This document shows, one piece after another, positions 27,755-35,722 of a DNA stretch of 64,000 nucleotides. Every line of letters starts with the position of its first letter. Positions within the stretch are counted from its first letter, which is position 1. Origin of the DNA: 2-02-FULL-55-14 sp964534125 (GTDB taxonomy: Bacteria > Bacteroidota > Ignavibacteria > UBA10030). The notes under the pieces are model-generated. The model saw only the letters and a program-made list of their open reading frames with translations, had not been told where the DNA came from and searched no databases. The stretch lies in NCBI GenBank assembly GCA_964534125.1, contig CAZHOJ010000001.1, positions 186,001-250,000 on the forward strand, written 5' to 3'. The position numbers and the translations under genes are program-made.

Positions 27755-28233
27755 GTTCTGGATGCCGTTCCTGTATGTCCAAAACCGCCCGCGCCGCGGT
27801 CCGTTTCAGAGAGCTCCCCCACCTCTTGCCACTCGACCCGTTCGTAGCGGGAGATGATCATCTGGGCGATGCGGTCCCCGCGCCGGATGACAAAATCTTC
27901 ATGACCCAGGTTGATGAGGATGATCTTCACCTCTCCCCTGTAGTCCGAGTCGATCGTTCCGGGGCCGTTGAGGATGCCGATGCCATGCTTAATCGCAAGC
28001 CCGCTGCGCGGCCGTATCTGGGCCTCATGTCCGTGCGGAAGGGCAATGGCGAATCCTGTTGGCACGAGGGTCCGTTCTCCCGGCCGCACGACGATATCCG
28101 CATCCACTGCGGCGCAAACGTCCATTCCGGCGGAGCCTTCCGTGGCATAGGCGGGAAGCTTGATATCATGGTGCCGCGGATCGATCCGCGTGATGGCGCA
28201 TGTGATGTGCTGAGTATTGTTTCCGCTGGTCAT
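27751..28233 (-). CDS. dut: dUTP diphosphatase
   Basis: 160 aa from MTSGNN. All trimeric dUTPase motifs are visible: SAGMDVCA (1), RPRSGLAIKHG (2), GTIDSDYRGE (3), RIAQMI (4) and RGAGGFGHTG (5). It converts dUTP to dUMP, limiting uracil in DNA. First gene of the dut-permease-rsmI operon. The internal start is preferred over the longer frame because it begins just before the conserved fold and has GGACG upstream. Confidence 0.95.
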   Translation of the reverse strand: MTSGNNTQHITCAITRIDPRHHDIKLPAYATEGSAGMDVCAAVDADIVVRPGERTLVPTGFAIALPHGHEAQIRPRSGLAIKHGIGILNGPGTIDSDYRGEVKIILINLGHEDFVIRRGDRIAQMIISRYERVEWQEVGELSETDRGAGGFGHTGTASRT

Positions 28234-28381
28234 GCGTCCAATATAGCCACACATCGACGCATGTTCCACAGTCCTTGGAACAATGAATTCCGATTGTGGC
28301 GAGCCCAAAAAACCCCTATATTAAGTGTCTTATGTTCGTCAGTCTCACTACTGACTTCTGACATCTTTCTACTCTCTACTT

Positions 28382-28458
28382 TGCCCCGTGGTGTAATTGG
28401 CTAACACGCCTGACTCTGGATCAGGAAAGTCTAGGTTCGAGCCCTAGCGGGGCAGCCA
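28382..28458 (+). tRNA. tRNA-Gln (CTG)
   Basis: 77 nt including an encoded CCA. Acceptor stem TGCCCCG / CGGGGCA, discriminator G. The anticodon stem CCTGA/TCAGG encloses the loop CTCTGGA, giving anticodon CTG. T-arm CTAGG-TTCGAGC-CCTAG. The cloverleaf is complete. Confidence 0.96.
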
Positions 28459-28461
28459 TAC

Positions 28462-28627
28462 CATTGCAGATTGCAGATGGTAGATTGGAGATTGAGGGAG
28501 GTCCTGGTTGACCAGCGTCTGGTACGCGGGTTTTGTATATCCAGCCCTCTCCACGCGAAGAGTCATCAGGCGCGCACCATCCAGAGATCTTCAACAATCT
28601 ACAATCTTCATTCTAAAATCTTCAATG
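28462..28627. repeat. Inverted AGATTG-word unit between two tRNAs
   Basis: A left segment of AGATTG words (28462-28495, starting CATTGCAGATTGCAGATGG) is mirrored by CAATCT words on the right (28590-28627, ending CTTCAATG). This gives an imperfect inverted repeat of about 35 bp around 95 bp of unique sequence. No gene inside. The build (short tandem word, inverted at the other end) matches the units that carry four-helix-bundle genes, so it may be an empty relative. Confidence 0.5.
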
Positions 28628-30470
28628 TTAAGGCCCTATCGTCTAAGGGTTTAGGACGTGGCCCTCTCAAGGCCAAAATACGGGTTCGAATCCCGTTAGG
28701 GCTACTAGCTGCACCCTGAAACCATGTCGCGGTTTTTGGATTGTTTTCGGAGAATGCGCCGACAGGAATACCTCCACCCCCCTGAAACTCTGAAGGTATC
28801 TGTGCTCTGTCGGTAACATTCGGAATAATGGGCAAGCGTCTGATGTAGCAGCGGGCTTTGCGTTCCACCCGGTCGATCAAGACCACTTCGACCATCCTCC
28901 TCAGCAGTTCCTTTCGTTCCTCCACTGTGAGTTCTTCGTAGCCCTTCTCAAACTCCTCCAGAAAGATCCGAACCTCTTCGGCGACCTTATCGGGATCGAG
29001 CTTCGGCGGGATCGCCCAGGACAGACGCCTCTTCTCCTCCTGGAGCTTGTCCTGGATCTCCTCCAATTCGCGAATGCGGCTGGCCACCGTCTTCAAGACC
29101 GAGCCGGATTCCGCGAGGGCAAGGAGATTTTCGATCTTGACAGTATTCTCTCTCATTACCTCAGTAAGACTTGCGAGCCTTTTCTCAATCAAGCTGGGTT
29201 GTTCGAGGTTCATCTGCTCAACGTATTCACGGGTTTGGCCGATGAACTCAGGGACGAGAAGTTTTTCCCTGATACTGGAAAGCACGAAATTCTCCAACTT
29301 GGCCTGCTGAATTGAGAAGGAACGACAGACACTCTTCCCTTTGTTAACGTATCCCCCGTCGACGTAGTACCTCCTTCCAGTCTGCGTATGATGGTAGCCC
29401 TGGAAGCTGTATCCACAATGCACACATTTGACGATACCCGTCAGGAGGTACTGACTTCTCTGGAAATGTTGATTCTGTTTTGGCTCGCGTGATTTGCGCA
29501 GTGCGGCTACCTGCTGGAAGAGATCTTTGGTGATGATTGCAGGATGCGCCTCGGGGACAACAATCCACTCCTCCCGCTCGTTGAACCATTTCGAGTCAAA
29601 CTCTACGCCTCGTTCCTTCGCAAGGATCTTGCTGAACGAGAGCCGATTGTAGACCCTGTCCCCTTTGTAGGCTGGATTCTGCAGGATCCCGAGAATGGTC
29701 ACACCTGTCCACTTGTTGTCCAGGTTTCTCCATCGGCCGAGTTTCGGGCATGTTGTCCCCTCCTGATTGAGGGTATCCGCGATTCCGACGAAACCCATCC
29801 CCATGGCCCGCATCTCGAAAATTCGTCGAACTGTGCTAACCTCCGCCTCACTAGCCAATTCCCAGACAACCTTTTCCTGTTTGGGAACGGAGCGCATACC
29901 GTCCCGCAGCTCCCTCTTTTCCCCGGTTCTCAGGTCTATTGCTACTCTTTTATATCCGTAAGGAGCGCTCCCACCCCGGGAATAGATGCCTTGCTGAGAG
30001 GAAAGCATTCCTCGCCGGATCGCGCGAGAGAGTTTCTTTGAGTATTCGGAGGCCTCAGCGGATTCAACGACTTCGACAACGTAGCTGCCGATATCGTCTC
30101 CATTCCTGGAGTTGGAGTGGATTATTCTGACCCGGACGTTGAAACGCTCGAAATGGATCTTCCAATAGGCATTCTCGCGGGGGTTAAGGGCTCTTCCCCA
30201 TCGGCTCTCGTCGTAGACCAGGACGTATGCGAAATCGGGACCTTCCTCCACCCTTTTGACGAGGTTCGCAAAGCCCGGCCGCTGGACAAAATTCGTGCCG
30301 GTTCTGCCCTCATCGACGAACCATTCAACGATTTTGTATCCATTAACAGCAGCCCACTTCCCGATCTCTTCTTTCTGCTGAGGAATAGATGTACTGCCCT
30401 GTTCGTCCGTCGAACAGCGGCAATATCCGACAGCGACCATCTCAGAACCGCCCGGCTTGCTTTGGTTCAT
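28608..30470 (-). CDS. Large serine recombinase (integrase)
   Basis: 620 aa. The N-terminal resolvase domain has catalytic Ser20 in GYCRCSTDEQ, and the downstream arginines in YDESRWGRA are intact. A recombinase domain with ILGILQNPAYKGD follows. A zinc ribbon has CVHCGY and a later Cys, and a coiled-coil region lies at about 430-520. The last roughly 30 codons read antisense through tRNA-Glu (28632-28704), with NGIRTRILALRGPRP being tRNA-derived. The stop at 28608 therefore lies in host DNA. It should integrate and excise the element that begins here. Confidence 0.92.
   Translation of the reverse strand: MNQSKPGGSEMVAVGYCRCSTDEQGSTSIPQQKEEIGKWAAVNGYKIVEWFVDEGRTGTNFVQRPGFANLVKRVEEGPDFAYVLVYDESRWGRALNPRENAYWKIHFERFNVRVRIIHSNSRNGDDIGSYVVEVVESAEASEYSKKLSRAIRRGMLSSQQGIYSRGGSAPYGYKRVAIDLRTGEKRELRDGMRSVPKQEKVVWELASEAEVSTVRRIFEMRAMGMGFVGIADTLNQEGTTCPKLGRWRNLDNKWTGVTILGILQNPAYKGDRVYNRLSFSKILAKERGVEFDSKWFNEREEWIVVPEAHPAIITKDLFQQVAALRKSREPKQNQHFQRSQYLLTGIVKCVHCGYSFQGYHHTQTGRRYYVDGGYVNKGKSVCRSFSIQQAKLENFVLSSIREKLLVPEFIGQTREYVEQMNLEQPSLIEKRLASLTEVMRENTVKIENLLALAESGSVLKTVASRIRELEEIQDKLQEEKRRLSWAIPPKLDPDKVAEEVRIFLEEFEKGYEELTVEERKELLRRMVEVVLIDRVERKARCYIRRLPIIPNVTDRAQIPSEFQGGGGIPVGAFSENNPKTATWFQGAASSPNGIRTRILALRGPRPKPLDDRALTLKILE
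28632..28704 (+). tRNA. tRNA-Glu (CTC)
   Basis: 73 nt without encoded CCA. Acceptor stem GGCCCTA / TAGGGCT (with a terminal G-T pair). The anticodon stem TGGCC/GGCCA encloses the loop CTCTCAA, giving anticodon CTC. T-arm ACGGG-TTCGAAT-CCCGT. The reading frame of the downstream serine recombinase runs antisense through the whole gene, so this is the likely integration target. Confidence 0.95.
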
Positions 30471-30633
30471 CGTCGTTGTGCTCCTCCCCTTTCGACGTGC
30501 TTTCCCTCTCCATCTTTCTCAGGACAGCCCGCGCAATCATACGTGCCAGGAATTGGAATTCGGCTAACGTCAATTCTGAGCCATCCAAGGCTTCAAAGTC
30601 GATGCTATCGCTGGGGGTTCGGATCCTCTTCAC
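30442..30633 (-). CDS. Small hypothetical protein
   Basis: 63 aa, ending QAGRF and overlapping the start of the serine recombinase by 29 bp, so the pair is probably co-translated. One predicted helix (LAEFQFLARMIARAVLRKME) and a charged C-terminus. Possibly a recombination accessory protein given its position, but no family is recognised. Confidence 0.5.
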   Translation of the reverse strand: MKRIRTPSDSIDFEALDGSELTLAEFQFLARMIARAVLRKMERESTSKGEEHNDDEPKQAGRF

Positions 30634-30908
30634 CTCATATTCACCACCCCCTTGCCATCCGATTGGCCCTGCTCTTCGAGGCCTCCGGCCGTTGTTAGGC
30701 CACCACCAAGAGACTTTGATACGACCTCAGATATCCTACCCCTTAAACCACCCTTACCATAGAGGTCTAGAACTACTTTGCGAAACGCTTTGAATTGGCT
30801 CTCAGGCAGGCTCATCTCGGCGTAGGTGAGAACCGTCTTCATCGTTTCACGATTAAGGTTCTCGAGCTCGGAGATGAGCTGGGTCGCGGCGTTATGCGAA
30901 GATGACAA
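30630..30908 (-). CDS. Small hypothetical protein
   Basis: 92 aa, helix-rich in the first 55 residues, with a Gly-rich tail. Its end overlaps the start of the 63-aa gene by 4 bp (ATGA), forming a three-gene unit with the serine recombinase. No recognised family. The start has a GGAG-like sequence upstream. Confidence 0.5.
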   Translation of the reverse strand: MSSSHNAATQLISELENLNRETMKTVLTYAEMSLPESQFKAFRKVVLDLYGKGGLRGRISEVVSKSLGGGLTTAGGLEEQGQSDGKGVVNMR

Positions 30909-30964
30909 CGTGGGAACTCCTTAGGCTAATAATTTCAGCTGAAACTTTCAATTAGAATTTTCAT

Positions 30965-31975
30965 TCAACGATACTTTTGCGGTCTGAAGAGAAAGAAGGT
31001 CCGGAAGACCCTGAAGACGAGATACGCCATAAAGCCGAGCGCAGAGAAGTAGATGTAGAACTCGCGGTTGTCGGTTCCGAGGGAGAAAATCTTGAAGAGC
31101 GTAAAGATGCTCACGAGAAAGATGTAGATCGGCCCCATGTTGAAGTACTCTCCCTGCTCGGTCTGGCGGAGTTTCCGGATCTCTTCTGTGCTGACGAACT
31201 TCTCGCGGGAGCCGTGCCAGATCATGTTCTTGATGTGGAACGGGTTGCCGTTGGCGGACTTCAGGATCTCGCGCTTGTAAAGCTCTCCGTCTATCACGCG
31301 GATGGGGTAATTCTCCAGGAAGTGGTAGATCAGCTGGGAGCACACCGTCTCGGGGAGGGGCTCCAGTTCGATTTGGTTGAAAGAGGACCAGATCTTGCGG
31401 AAGTGGAACGTCTGCTTGAGCTGCACAACGCCGGCACACACGACCGAGACTGTGAATACACGTTCGATGAACATCTGGTGGGTGGGCGAGATGCGGTCCA
31501 GGCTGTCGAAGAAGATCAGGTGCGGCCGCGAAGCGGCCGCAAGACTGTCGATGATGAGGTCCTGGAGTTTGACGCTTCCGAGACCCCGGAGCTTTTTCTT
31601 GGCTGATGGCCAGTCGTGGGCTTCTTCCTTGGAGAATCCGAATCGAAGGTCATCTGTTCGATAGAGGTTCTCGCACATTTCGTTGAGGCAGTCTCCCAGG
31701 GGGGCGGAGTGTTCGATGAACATCATTTTGTATTGCCCGGGACGGACCCGGACGCCCAACTGGCCGGTGACCTGGGTGATGACGTTGGCTGAGAAATCGA
31801 TCCGCCTCGTCTTGCCAGACAGGATGGCCATTGCTTCCATCATGATCCGGCTCTTGCCGATCCCCTTCGGGCCGAGAATAAGAGTGTGGCGTCCCAGCTG
31901 GAGGTTCTTGACCAACTGGTAGAGCTCGGTGGTGCGGCCGAAGAATGTGGTGTCATTTCTGAGGTCTTGGCTCAT
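30965..31975 (-). CDS. AAA/STAND-like ATPase with C-terminal membrane segments
   Basis: 336 aa from MSQDLRN, chosen because this ATG overlaps the upstream gene end; the open frame continues further upstream only as a shadow. Residues 10-40 give FFGRTTELYQLV, then Walker A LILGPKGIGKSR. Walker B is LIFFDSLDRIS. The nucleotide-binding domain is followed by two hydrophobic helices near the C-terminus (about 275-325). It resembles ORC/STAND-type ATPases. The membrane anchor and its place at the end of the long operon suggest a role at the membrane. Function unknown. Confidence 0.75.
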   Translation of the reverse strand: MSQDLRNDTTFFGRTTELYQLVKNLQLGRHTLILGPKGIGKSRIMMEAMAILSGKTRRIDFSANVITQVTGQLGVRVRPGQYKMMFIEHSAPLGDCLNEMCENLYRTDDLRFGFSKEEAHDWPSAKKKLRGLGSVKLQDLIIDSLAAASRPHLIFFDSLDRISPTHQMFIERVFTVSVVCAGVVQLKQTFHFRKIWSSFNQIELEPLPETVCSQLIYHFLENYPIRVIDGELYKREILKSANGNPFHIKNMIWHGSREKFVSTEEIRKLRQTEQGEYFNMGPIYIFLVSIFTLFKIFSLGTDNREFYIYFSALGFMAYLVFRVFRTFFLFRPQKYR

Positions 31976-33710
31976 CGGGGAGTCGTTCCAGGACGAAGGT
32001 GATCTGGAGCTTGTTATTGTGGTAGAGCTGACGGATATCGCGGATGATACCGCTGGCCGTCGAGCGCATCTCGGATTGCCTGATGGCGGCTTTCTCGCGG
32101 GACCGCAGCTGGGCAATATCGTTGGCCAGGCGTTGGCGGTCAATGAGATACTTGGTCTGCAATCTCTCCTGGGCTGACAGAAGTTGAGCGACTGCGTCCC
32201 GGGAGAATTCATATCGCCTTCTGGCTTCCCCGACGGCGAGTTCGGTAGTGAAGCCTGTGGAGTACTGTTGCTGGGCATGAGCGAATCCAGTGGAGTCGTC
32301 TGCGAGAGCTTTCTCTGCCAGGGCGTGTTTGTGCCCCAGGTCGGCGAGGCCAAAATCGAGCTCCTGACGGAGAGCAAGGATACGTCGCTCGTTGAGTTCA
32401 ATCTGCTGGTTGTAGAAGCGCGCGAGGTCGCGCTTGATCAAGGCATCGTCTCTGGTGACCGTGTCGCCGACCTGATGGAGGAGGTCGATGCTCTCTTTGG
32501 GGTCGAGCTCGAAGGAGAGTTGGAGGAAGGTAGGAGCTGCAGGGGGCATGGAGCCGGGGGCATGGGGCATAGGGGGTGTGGCAGAGAGCATAGGGCCAAG
32601 GGCATGAGGCATAGGGCGAAGGGCAGAGGGCTGAAGATCGGGAGACAAAGATGTTTCTTCCTTCTTGAGGACGGTGCGGACCGTGAGAGTGCCTTTGGTT
32701 ATGAAGATGTTTTCGAGATTCAGGCGCTGGATGTCTCGGTAGGTGGCGTAGTTAAACTTTACAGTGCTGAAGGAGCCGGAAATCAAGCTGAATGTGTTGG
32801 ATTCCTGGGGAATCGAGAGTGGATCACCAGAGCTCAGGGCGCCGAAGAGCCGGCTTTCGAAGGGGGATTCGAGGTGGACAACCAGCTGCGAAAGGAGCTG
32901 ATTGCTCATGTCGACAGAAGTGACTTTTGTGATTGCCTGTTCTCCGGCTTTACATACGATCCATTCGGCGACGTATTCTGCATTGTACTCCTTGCCGAGT
33001 GAGTGAATCCTTCCCTCCTCTCCCTTGAACAGTACGGTTGTCTGGTCCAGAGCACCGATGATCTCGAAGGTGCCTTCAAGGCGTTCCTTTGTCATCATGT
33101 TATATGCCGCAAAATCAGCCAGGACGAAGTGATCCCTTGAATACTGGTTATAGTCGCGGACTGCGGATTCGATGTTCTTCTGCGTAGTCCGAATAAATCG
33201 CTCATATCCTTGCCGGGCCACGAGAAACGTAGGGATGCATCCGAGGAAGAAAAGCAGTGCAAGTGTGTGGTCGAGCTTTGACCCTGTTTGGAGACGATAT
33301 CGGTGAGGGTTGTTGACCTCAAATGGGAATACGCACTTGACGGTGGAGAACGGATAGAAGAGCTTGACCCCATTGACGGTCATGGTGTCGAGGAAGGGAT
33401 GGGAAGCGTATCCTATGAGAGAACAGACGTAGAGATCCCGCGAGAGGAGCAGCAGTGGTGTGAGCACGATCGCCAAAACGGCGATGAATGTGACCGAGTG
33501 AGTGAGTGTCCGATGTCCGTAGTGCCGCTCTACCCGCTTTGAGATAAACGGAAAAGCACGGCCCACGAAGCTGGCGGCTGTGTCGATATCGGGCATGATC
33601 GAGGCGATTGCGATGACGACCATGTTGACAGCATTCAATGCCACGCCGGTTGTGGTGAGCAGGAGCAGGTAGATGAAGCCGGCGAAGGTGATGTGGGTTG
33701 GAGAAGTCAT
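31953..33710 (-). CDS. YdjM-like membrane hydrolase domain fused to an HlyD-like coiled-coil region
   Basis: 585 aa from MTSPTHITF; the start overlaps the upstream stop by ATGA. Residues 1-150 resemble the YdjM/DUF457 family: several membrane helices, MPDID and GHRTLTHS histidine motifs. A periplasmic-type beta domain follows. Then comes a Pro/Met-rich linker (about residues 365-395) encoded by a GCATAGGG-type DNA repeat. A segment like a membrane-fusion adaptor (LLHQVGDTVTRDDALI) leads into a long coiled coil. The 3' end overlaps the ATPase gene. The domain combination is unfamiliar to me. Confidence 0.65.
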   Translation of the reverse strand: MTSPTHITFAGFIYLLLLTTTGVALNAVNMVVIAIASIMPDIDTAASFVGRAFPFISKRVERHYGHRTLTHSVTFIAVLAIVLTPLLLLSRDLYVCSLIGYASHPFLDTMTVNGVKLFYPFSTVKCVFPFEVNNPHRYRLQTGSKLDHTLALLFFLGCIPTFLVARQGYERFIRTTQKNIESAVRDYNQYSRDHFVLADFAAYNMMTKERLEGTFEIIGALDQTTVLFKGEEGRIHSLGKEYNAEYVAEWIVCKAGEQAITKVTSVDMSNQLLSQLVVHLESPFESRLFGALSSGDPLSIPQESNTFSLISGSFSTVKFNYATYRDIQRLNLENIFITKGTLTVRTVLKKEETSLSPDLQPSALRPMPHALGPMLSATPPMPHAPGSMPPAAPTFLQLSFELDPKESIDLLHQVGDTVTRDDALIKRDLARFYNQQIELNERRILALRQELDFGLADLGHKHALAEKALADDSTGFAHAQQQYSTGFTTELAVGEARRRYEFSRDAVAQLLSAQERLQTKYLIDRQRLANDIAQLRSREKAAIRQSEMRSTASGIIRDIRQLYHNNKLQITFVLERLPDEPRPQK

Positions 33711-34060
33711 TTGGCAGAGGGCAGAGGGCATGGGGCAAGGGGAATTTCGCCCGCCTTCGCCAAGGCTTCGGCGGGTAGAGATTTCGAATTGTCAATTGCG
33801 AATTGTGAGGAACGGACGTGGGTGTGGGGTTCGAGGTTGAGGTGGACCAATGAGATGTGGATCTCGCAGGTCGGGCACCAAGTGCGGATGGGCTCGGTGT
33901 GGCTGGTCCAGTTGTCCCAGTGGAGTCTGCCACGGCACTGCCAGCAGATGGCGAGATAGCTCTGGCCGGCCTTGCGGAACTCGACGAGGTCGTCGGTGTG
34001 GCGGACTATGCGGTGACAGACGTCGAACCCCGAAGGGGTTCGTAGGTCGAGAAAGTGCAT
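33707..34060 (-). CDS. Small zinc-ribbon protein with repeat-derived tail
   Basis: 117 aa from MHFLDLR. Two CxxC pairs, CWQC (about residues 39-42) and CPTC (about 62-65), suggest a zinc ribbon. ATGA overlaps link it to both neighbours. Residues from about 82 onward (including SLPAEALAKAGE) are encoded by intergenic-type repeats, namely AATTGT words and the CCCGCC...GGCGGG hairpin. The original protein probably ended earlier. Function unknown. Confidence 0.6.
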   Translation of the reverse strand: MHFLDLRTPSGFDVCHRIVRHTDDLVEFRKAGQSYLAICWQCRGRLHWDNWTSHTEPIRTWCPTCEIHISLVHLNLEPHTHVRSSQFAIDNSKSLPAEALAKAGEIPLAPCPLPSAK

Positions 34061-34602
34061 CACTCTCGCTCCTCGGGGCGGCGGTATGGGAGTTTGAGGT
34101 GGCGGTAGATGTCTTTTTCGCTCTCGATGGGGATGATGTCGCCACCCGGTGTGACGAGACCGCTGCCGTCGGCTTTGAGCTGCATGTGGAGCTCGATGGC
34201 GCGGCGGGCTAGCTGGATGTTGTGGCGCTGGCTGCCGGTGCGCACGAGAAGGAGCGTCCACCAGGTCTCCGGAGAGGCCGTATAGATGTCGATGGGAATG
34301 CGGTCGTCGTCGATGATCTTGTGGAAGCGCTTGAACTTCGGTCCGTTCGTGATCAAGTGAAGCTCCTCGAGAAGGCATAGTTGCGAGAGCTTGGCTTCGA
34401 GGAGGTTATTCCTGACCGGCTGGCCAAAGAGAGTGTCATCCCTCTCCCATTGAAATTTGGGGATGGCGATGAGGTCGATGTCGTTGACTGCCGCTCTCGC
34501 CCTGCGGATCGAGCCGACGATCTCGATCCTGTCGCAGTAGTCCTGGAGATCCTGGACGAGGGATTGGGCGATGTCACGGATGTAGCCGATGGCGAATGTC
34601 AT
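34060..34602 (-). CDS. Pol beta/PolX-like nucleotidyltransferase
   Basis: 180 aa from MTFAIGYI. The Pol beta superfamily signature is present: IVGSIRRARAAVNDIDLIAIP, i.e. G-S-x9-DxD with D and D as metal ligands, split here as GSIRRAR and NDIDLIAI. A third acidic residue lies in RIPIDIYTA. The length covers palm and thumb only: no 8-kDa lyase or PHP domain. It overlaps the zinc-ribbon gene by ATGA and follows a replication-initiator-like gene. Template-dependent repair polymerase or a nucleotide-adding toxin/regulator role are both possible. Confidence 0.7.
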   Translation of the reverse strand: MTFAIGYIRDIAQSLVQDLQDYCDRIEIVGSIRRARAAVNDIDLIAIPKFQWERDDTLFGQPVRNNLLEAKLSQLCLLEELHLITNGPKFKRFHKIIDDDRIPIDIYTASPETWWTLLLVRTGSQRHNIQLARRAIELHMQLKADGSGLVTPGGDIIPIESEKDIYRHLKLPYRRPEERE

Positions 34603-34612
34603 GATGCACCTT

Positions 34613-35719
34613 TCAGGAATTGGATCGAAGGCGTTTTTTGAGCGTGGATTCCAGAGACTGTTCCTCGGCTGCTGTGGTGAGCTGCACCCAGGGAGCGGTG
34701 CCGTCGCCGCTGCCATGCAGGCAGGTCCAGAGCCATCCGAGGGGATTGACTATGCGGGTCTTCTGGCTCGAGCGGAGCATGAGCCGAAGGGCGCGGAGGA
34801 CGAGCTCCGGGTAGTTGAGCTTTTCCCCAAGGAGCTTGTAGGCGTGATAACACATGTCAACTTTGTGGTAGTGATGTCCTCCGGTGAAGAGTTTCTGAAG
34901 CTCTACGTCTGAGGGTATCCAGTCGAATCTGACCGAGTGTTCATCGTTCCACTGGACAATGACCGACCTGAACCGCCGGGAGTACGCCTGGAGACCCTCC
35001 TCAGAGAGTTCGATCAGCTCGAGTTCGTCCTTCAGAAACTCGTAGTAATCGGGTGTGGATAAGCTGTGGATACCATCTTCTTCAACTGGCATCTTTTGCG
35101 TGCTTTTGTCTGCTTCTGTTCTATTTCTCTTCTTCTTCTGTTCTGCTTCTGTTTCTAGGTGAACTTTGTCTGCTTTTGTCCGAAGGGACTCCGGATGATG
35201 TTCGGAGTGTGTCCGAAGTTGGTCCGGAGAGTGTTCGGACAATGTTCGGACAGTGTTCGGAGTGAGTCCGGAGCCGGACTGCTTCCTGTGAAGCCGCCGG
35301 GTGTAGTCGTCCGCTCGCTGTTCGAAGGAAGGGCTGTATAAGAGGTGATATTTCAACCACTTGGCTGAATCGAAAAGTCCGACTTCGACGCAAGTGTGGA
35401 TGACCGTGAGGAGTTTGCGGGTGGAAGTGAACAGGTTTTTCGCAAGAATTCTTACGGGGAGTTTCGGGATGGCGTGTGGACTGATACGGGTGTGGGAGAC
35501 TGTGATCATGTTTTGTTCCGGGTTTTTCAGGAGTTCATCGAAGTTGTTGTCGGATTGTTCAGAGATGCCGAGGAGTTTCAGATGAAATGTGTCGGAGTGC
35601 TGACCGATCTCCTCGAGAAGGCACCAGTAGATGCCGAGTCCCTGGGCTCCATGAGTTGAGCCGAGCATCTGGAGCTTGGGATCGTGCCGGGCGGCTGTTT
35701 CGTGATGAAACCATTTCAT
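34613..35719 (-). CDS. Replication-initiator-like protein (DUF4373/Lin1244-type N-terminus)
   Basis: 368 aa. The N-terminal 90 residues (KWFHHETAARHDPKLQ, GAQGLGIYWCLLEEIG) resemble the N-domain of phage/ICE replisome organisers and DUF4373 proteins. A low-complexity middle (about 150-215) is encoded by TTCGGA/TCCGGA DNA words. The C-terminal half is helical and unassigned. The position upstream of a nucleotidyltransferase supports a DNA-processing role. The family call is tentative. Confidence 0.55.
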   Translation of the reverse strand: MKWFHHETAARHDPKLQMLGSTHGAQGLGIYWCLLEEIGQHSDTFHLKLLGISEQSDNNFDELLKNPEQNMITVSHTRISPHAIPKLPVRILAKNLFTSTRKLLTVIHTCVEVGLFDSAKWLKYHLLYSPSFEQRADDYTRRLHRKQSGSGLTPNTVRTLSEHSPDQLRTHSEHHPESLRTKADKVHLETEAEQKKKRNRTEADKSTQKMPVEEDGIHSLSTPDYYEFLKDELELIELSEEGLQAYSRRFRSVIVQWNDEHSVRFDWIPSDVELQKLFTGGHHYHKVDMCYHAYKLLGEKLNYPELVLRALRLMLRSSQKTRIVNPLGWLWTCLHGSGDGTAPWVQLTTAAEEQSLESTLKKRLRSNS

Positions 35720-35722
35720 CCA

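Noticed and set aside
28471..28719. Plus-strand 82-aa frame across the tRNAs
   Set aside because: Encoded mostly by repeat and tRNA-Glu sequence.
31976..32401. Upstream part of the ATPase frame
   Set aside because: Lies in another frame over the adaptor-like coiled coil; the ATG at the overlap gives a complete ATPase.
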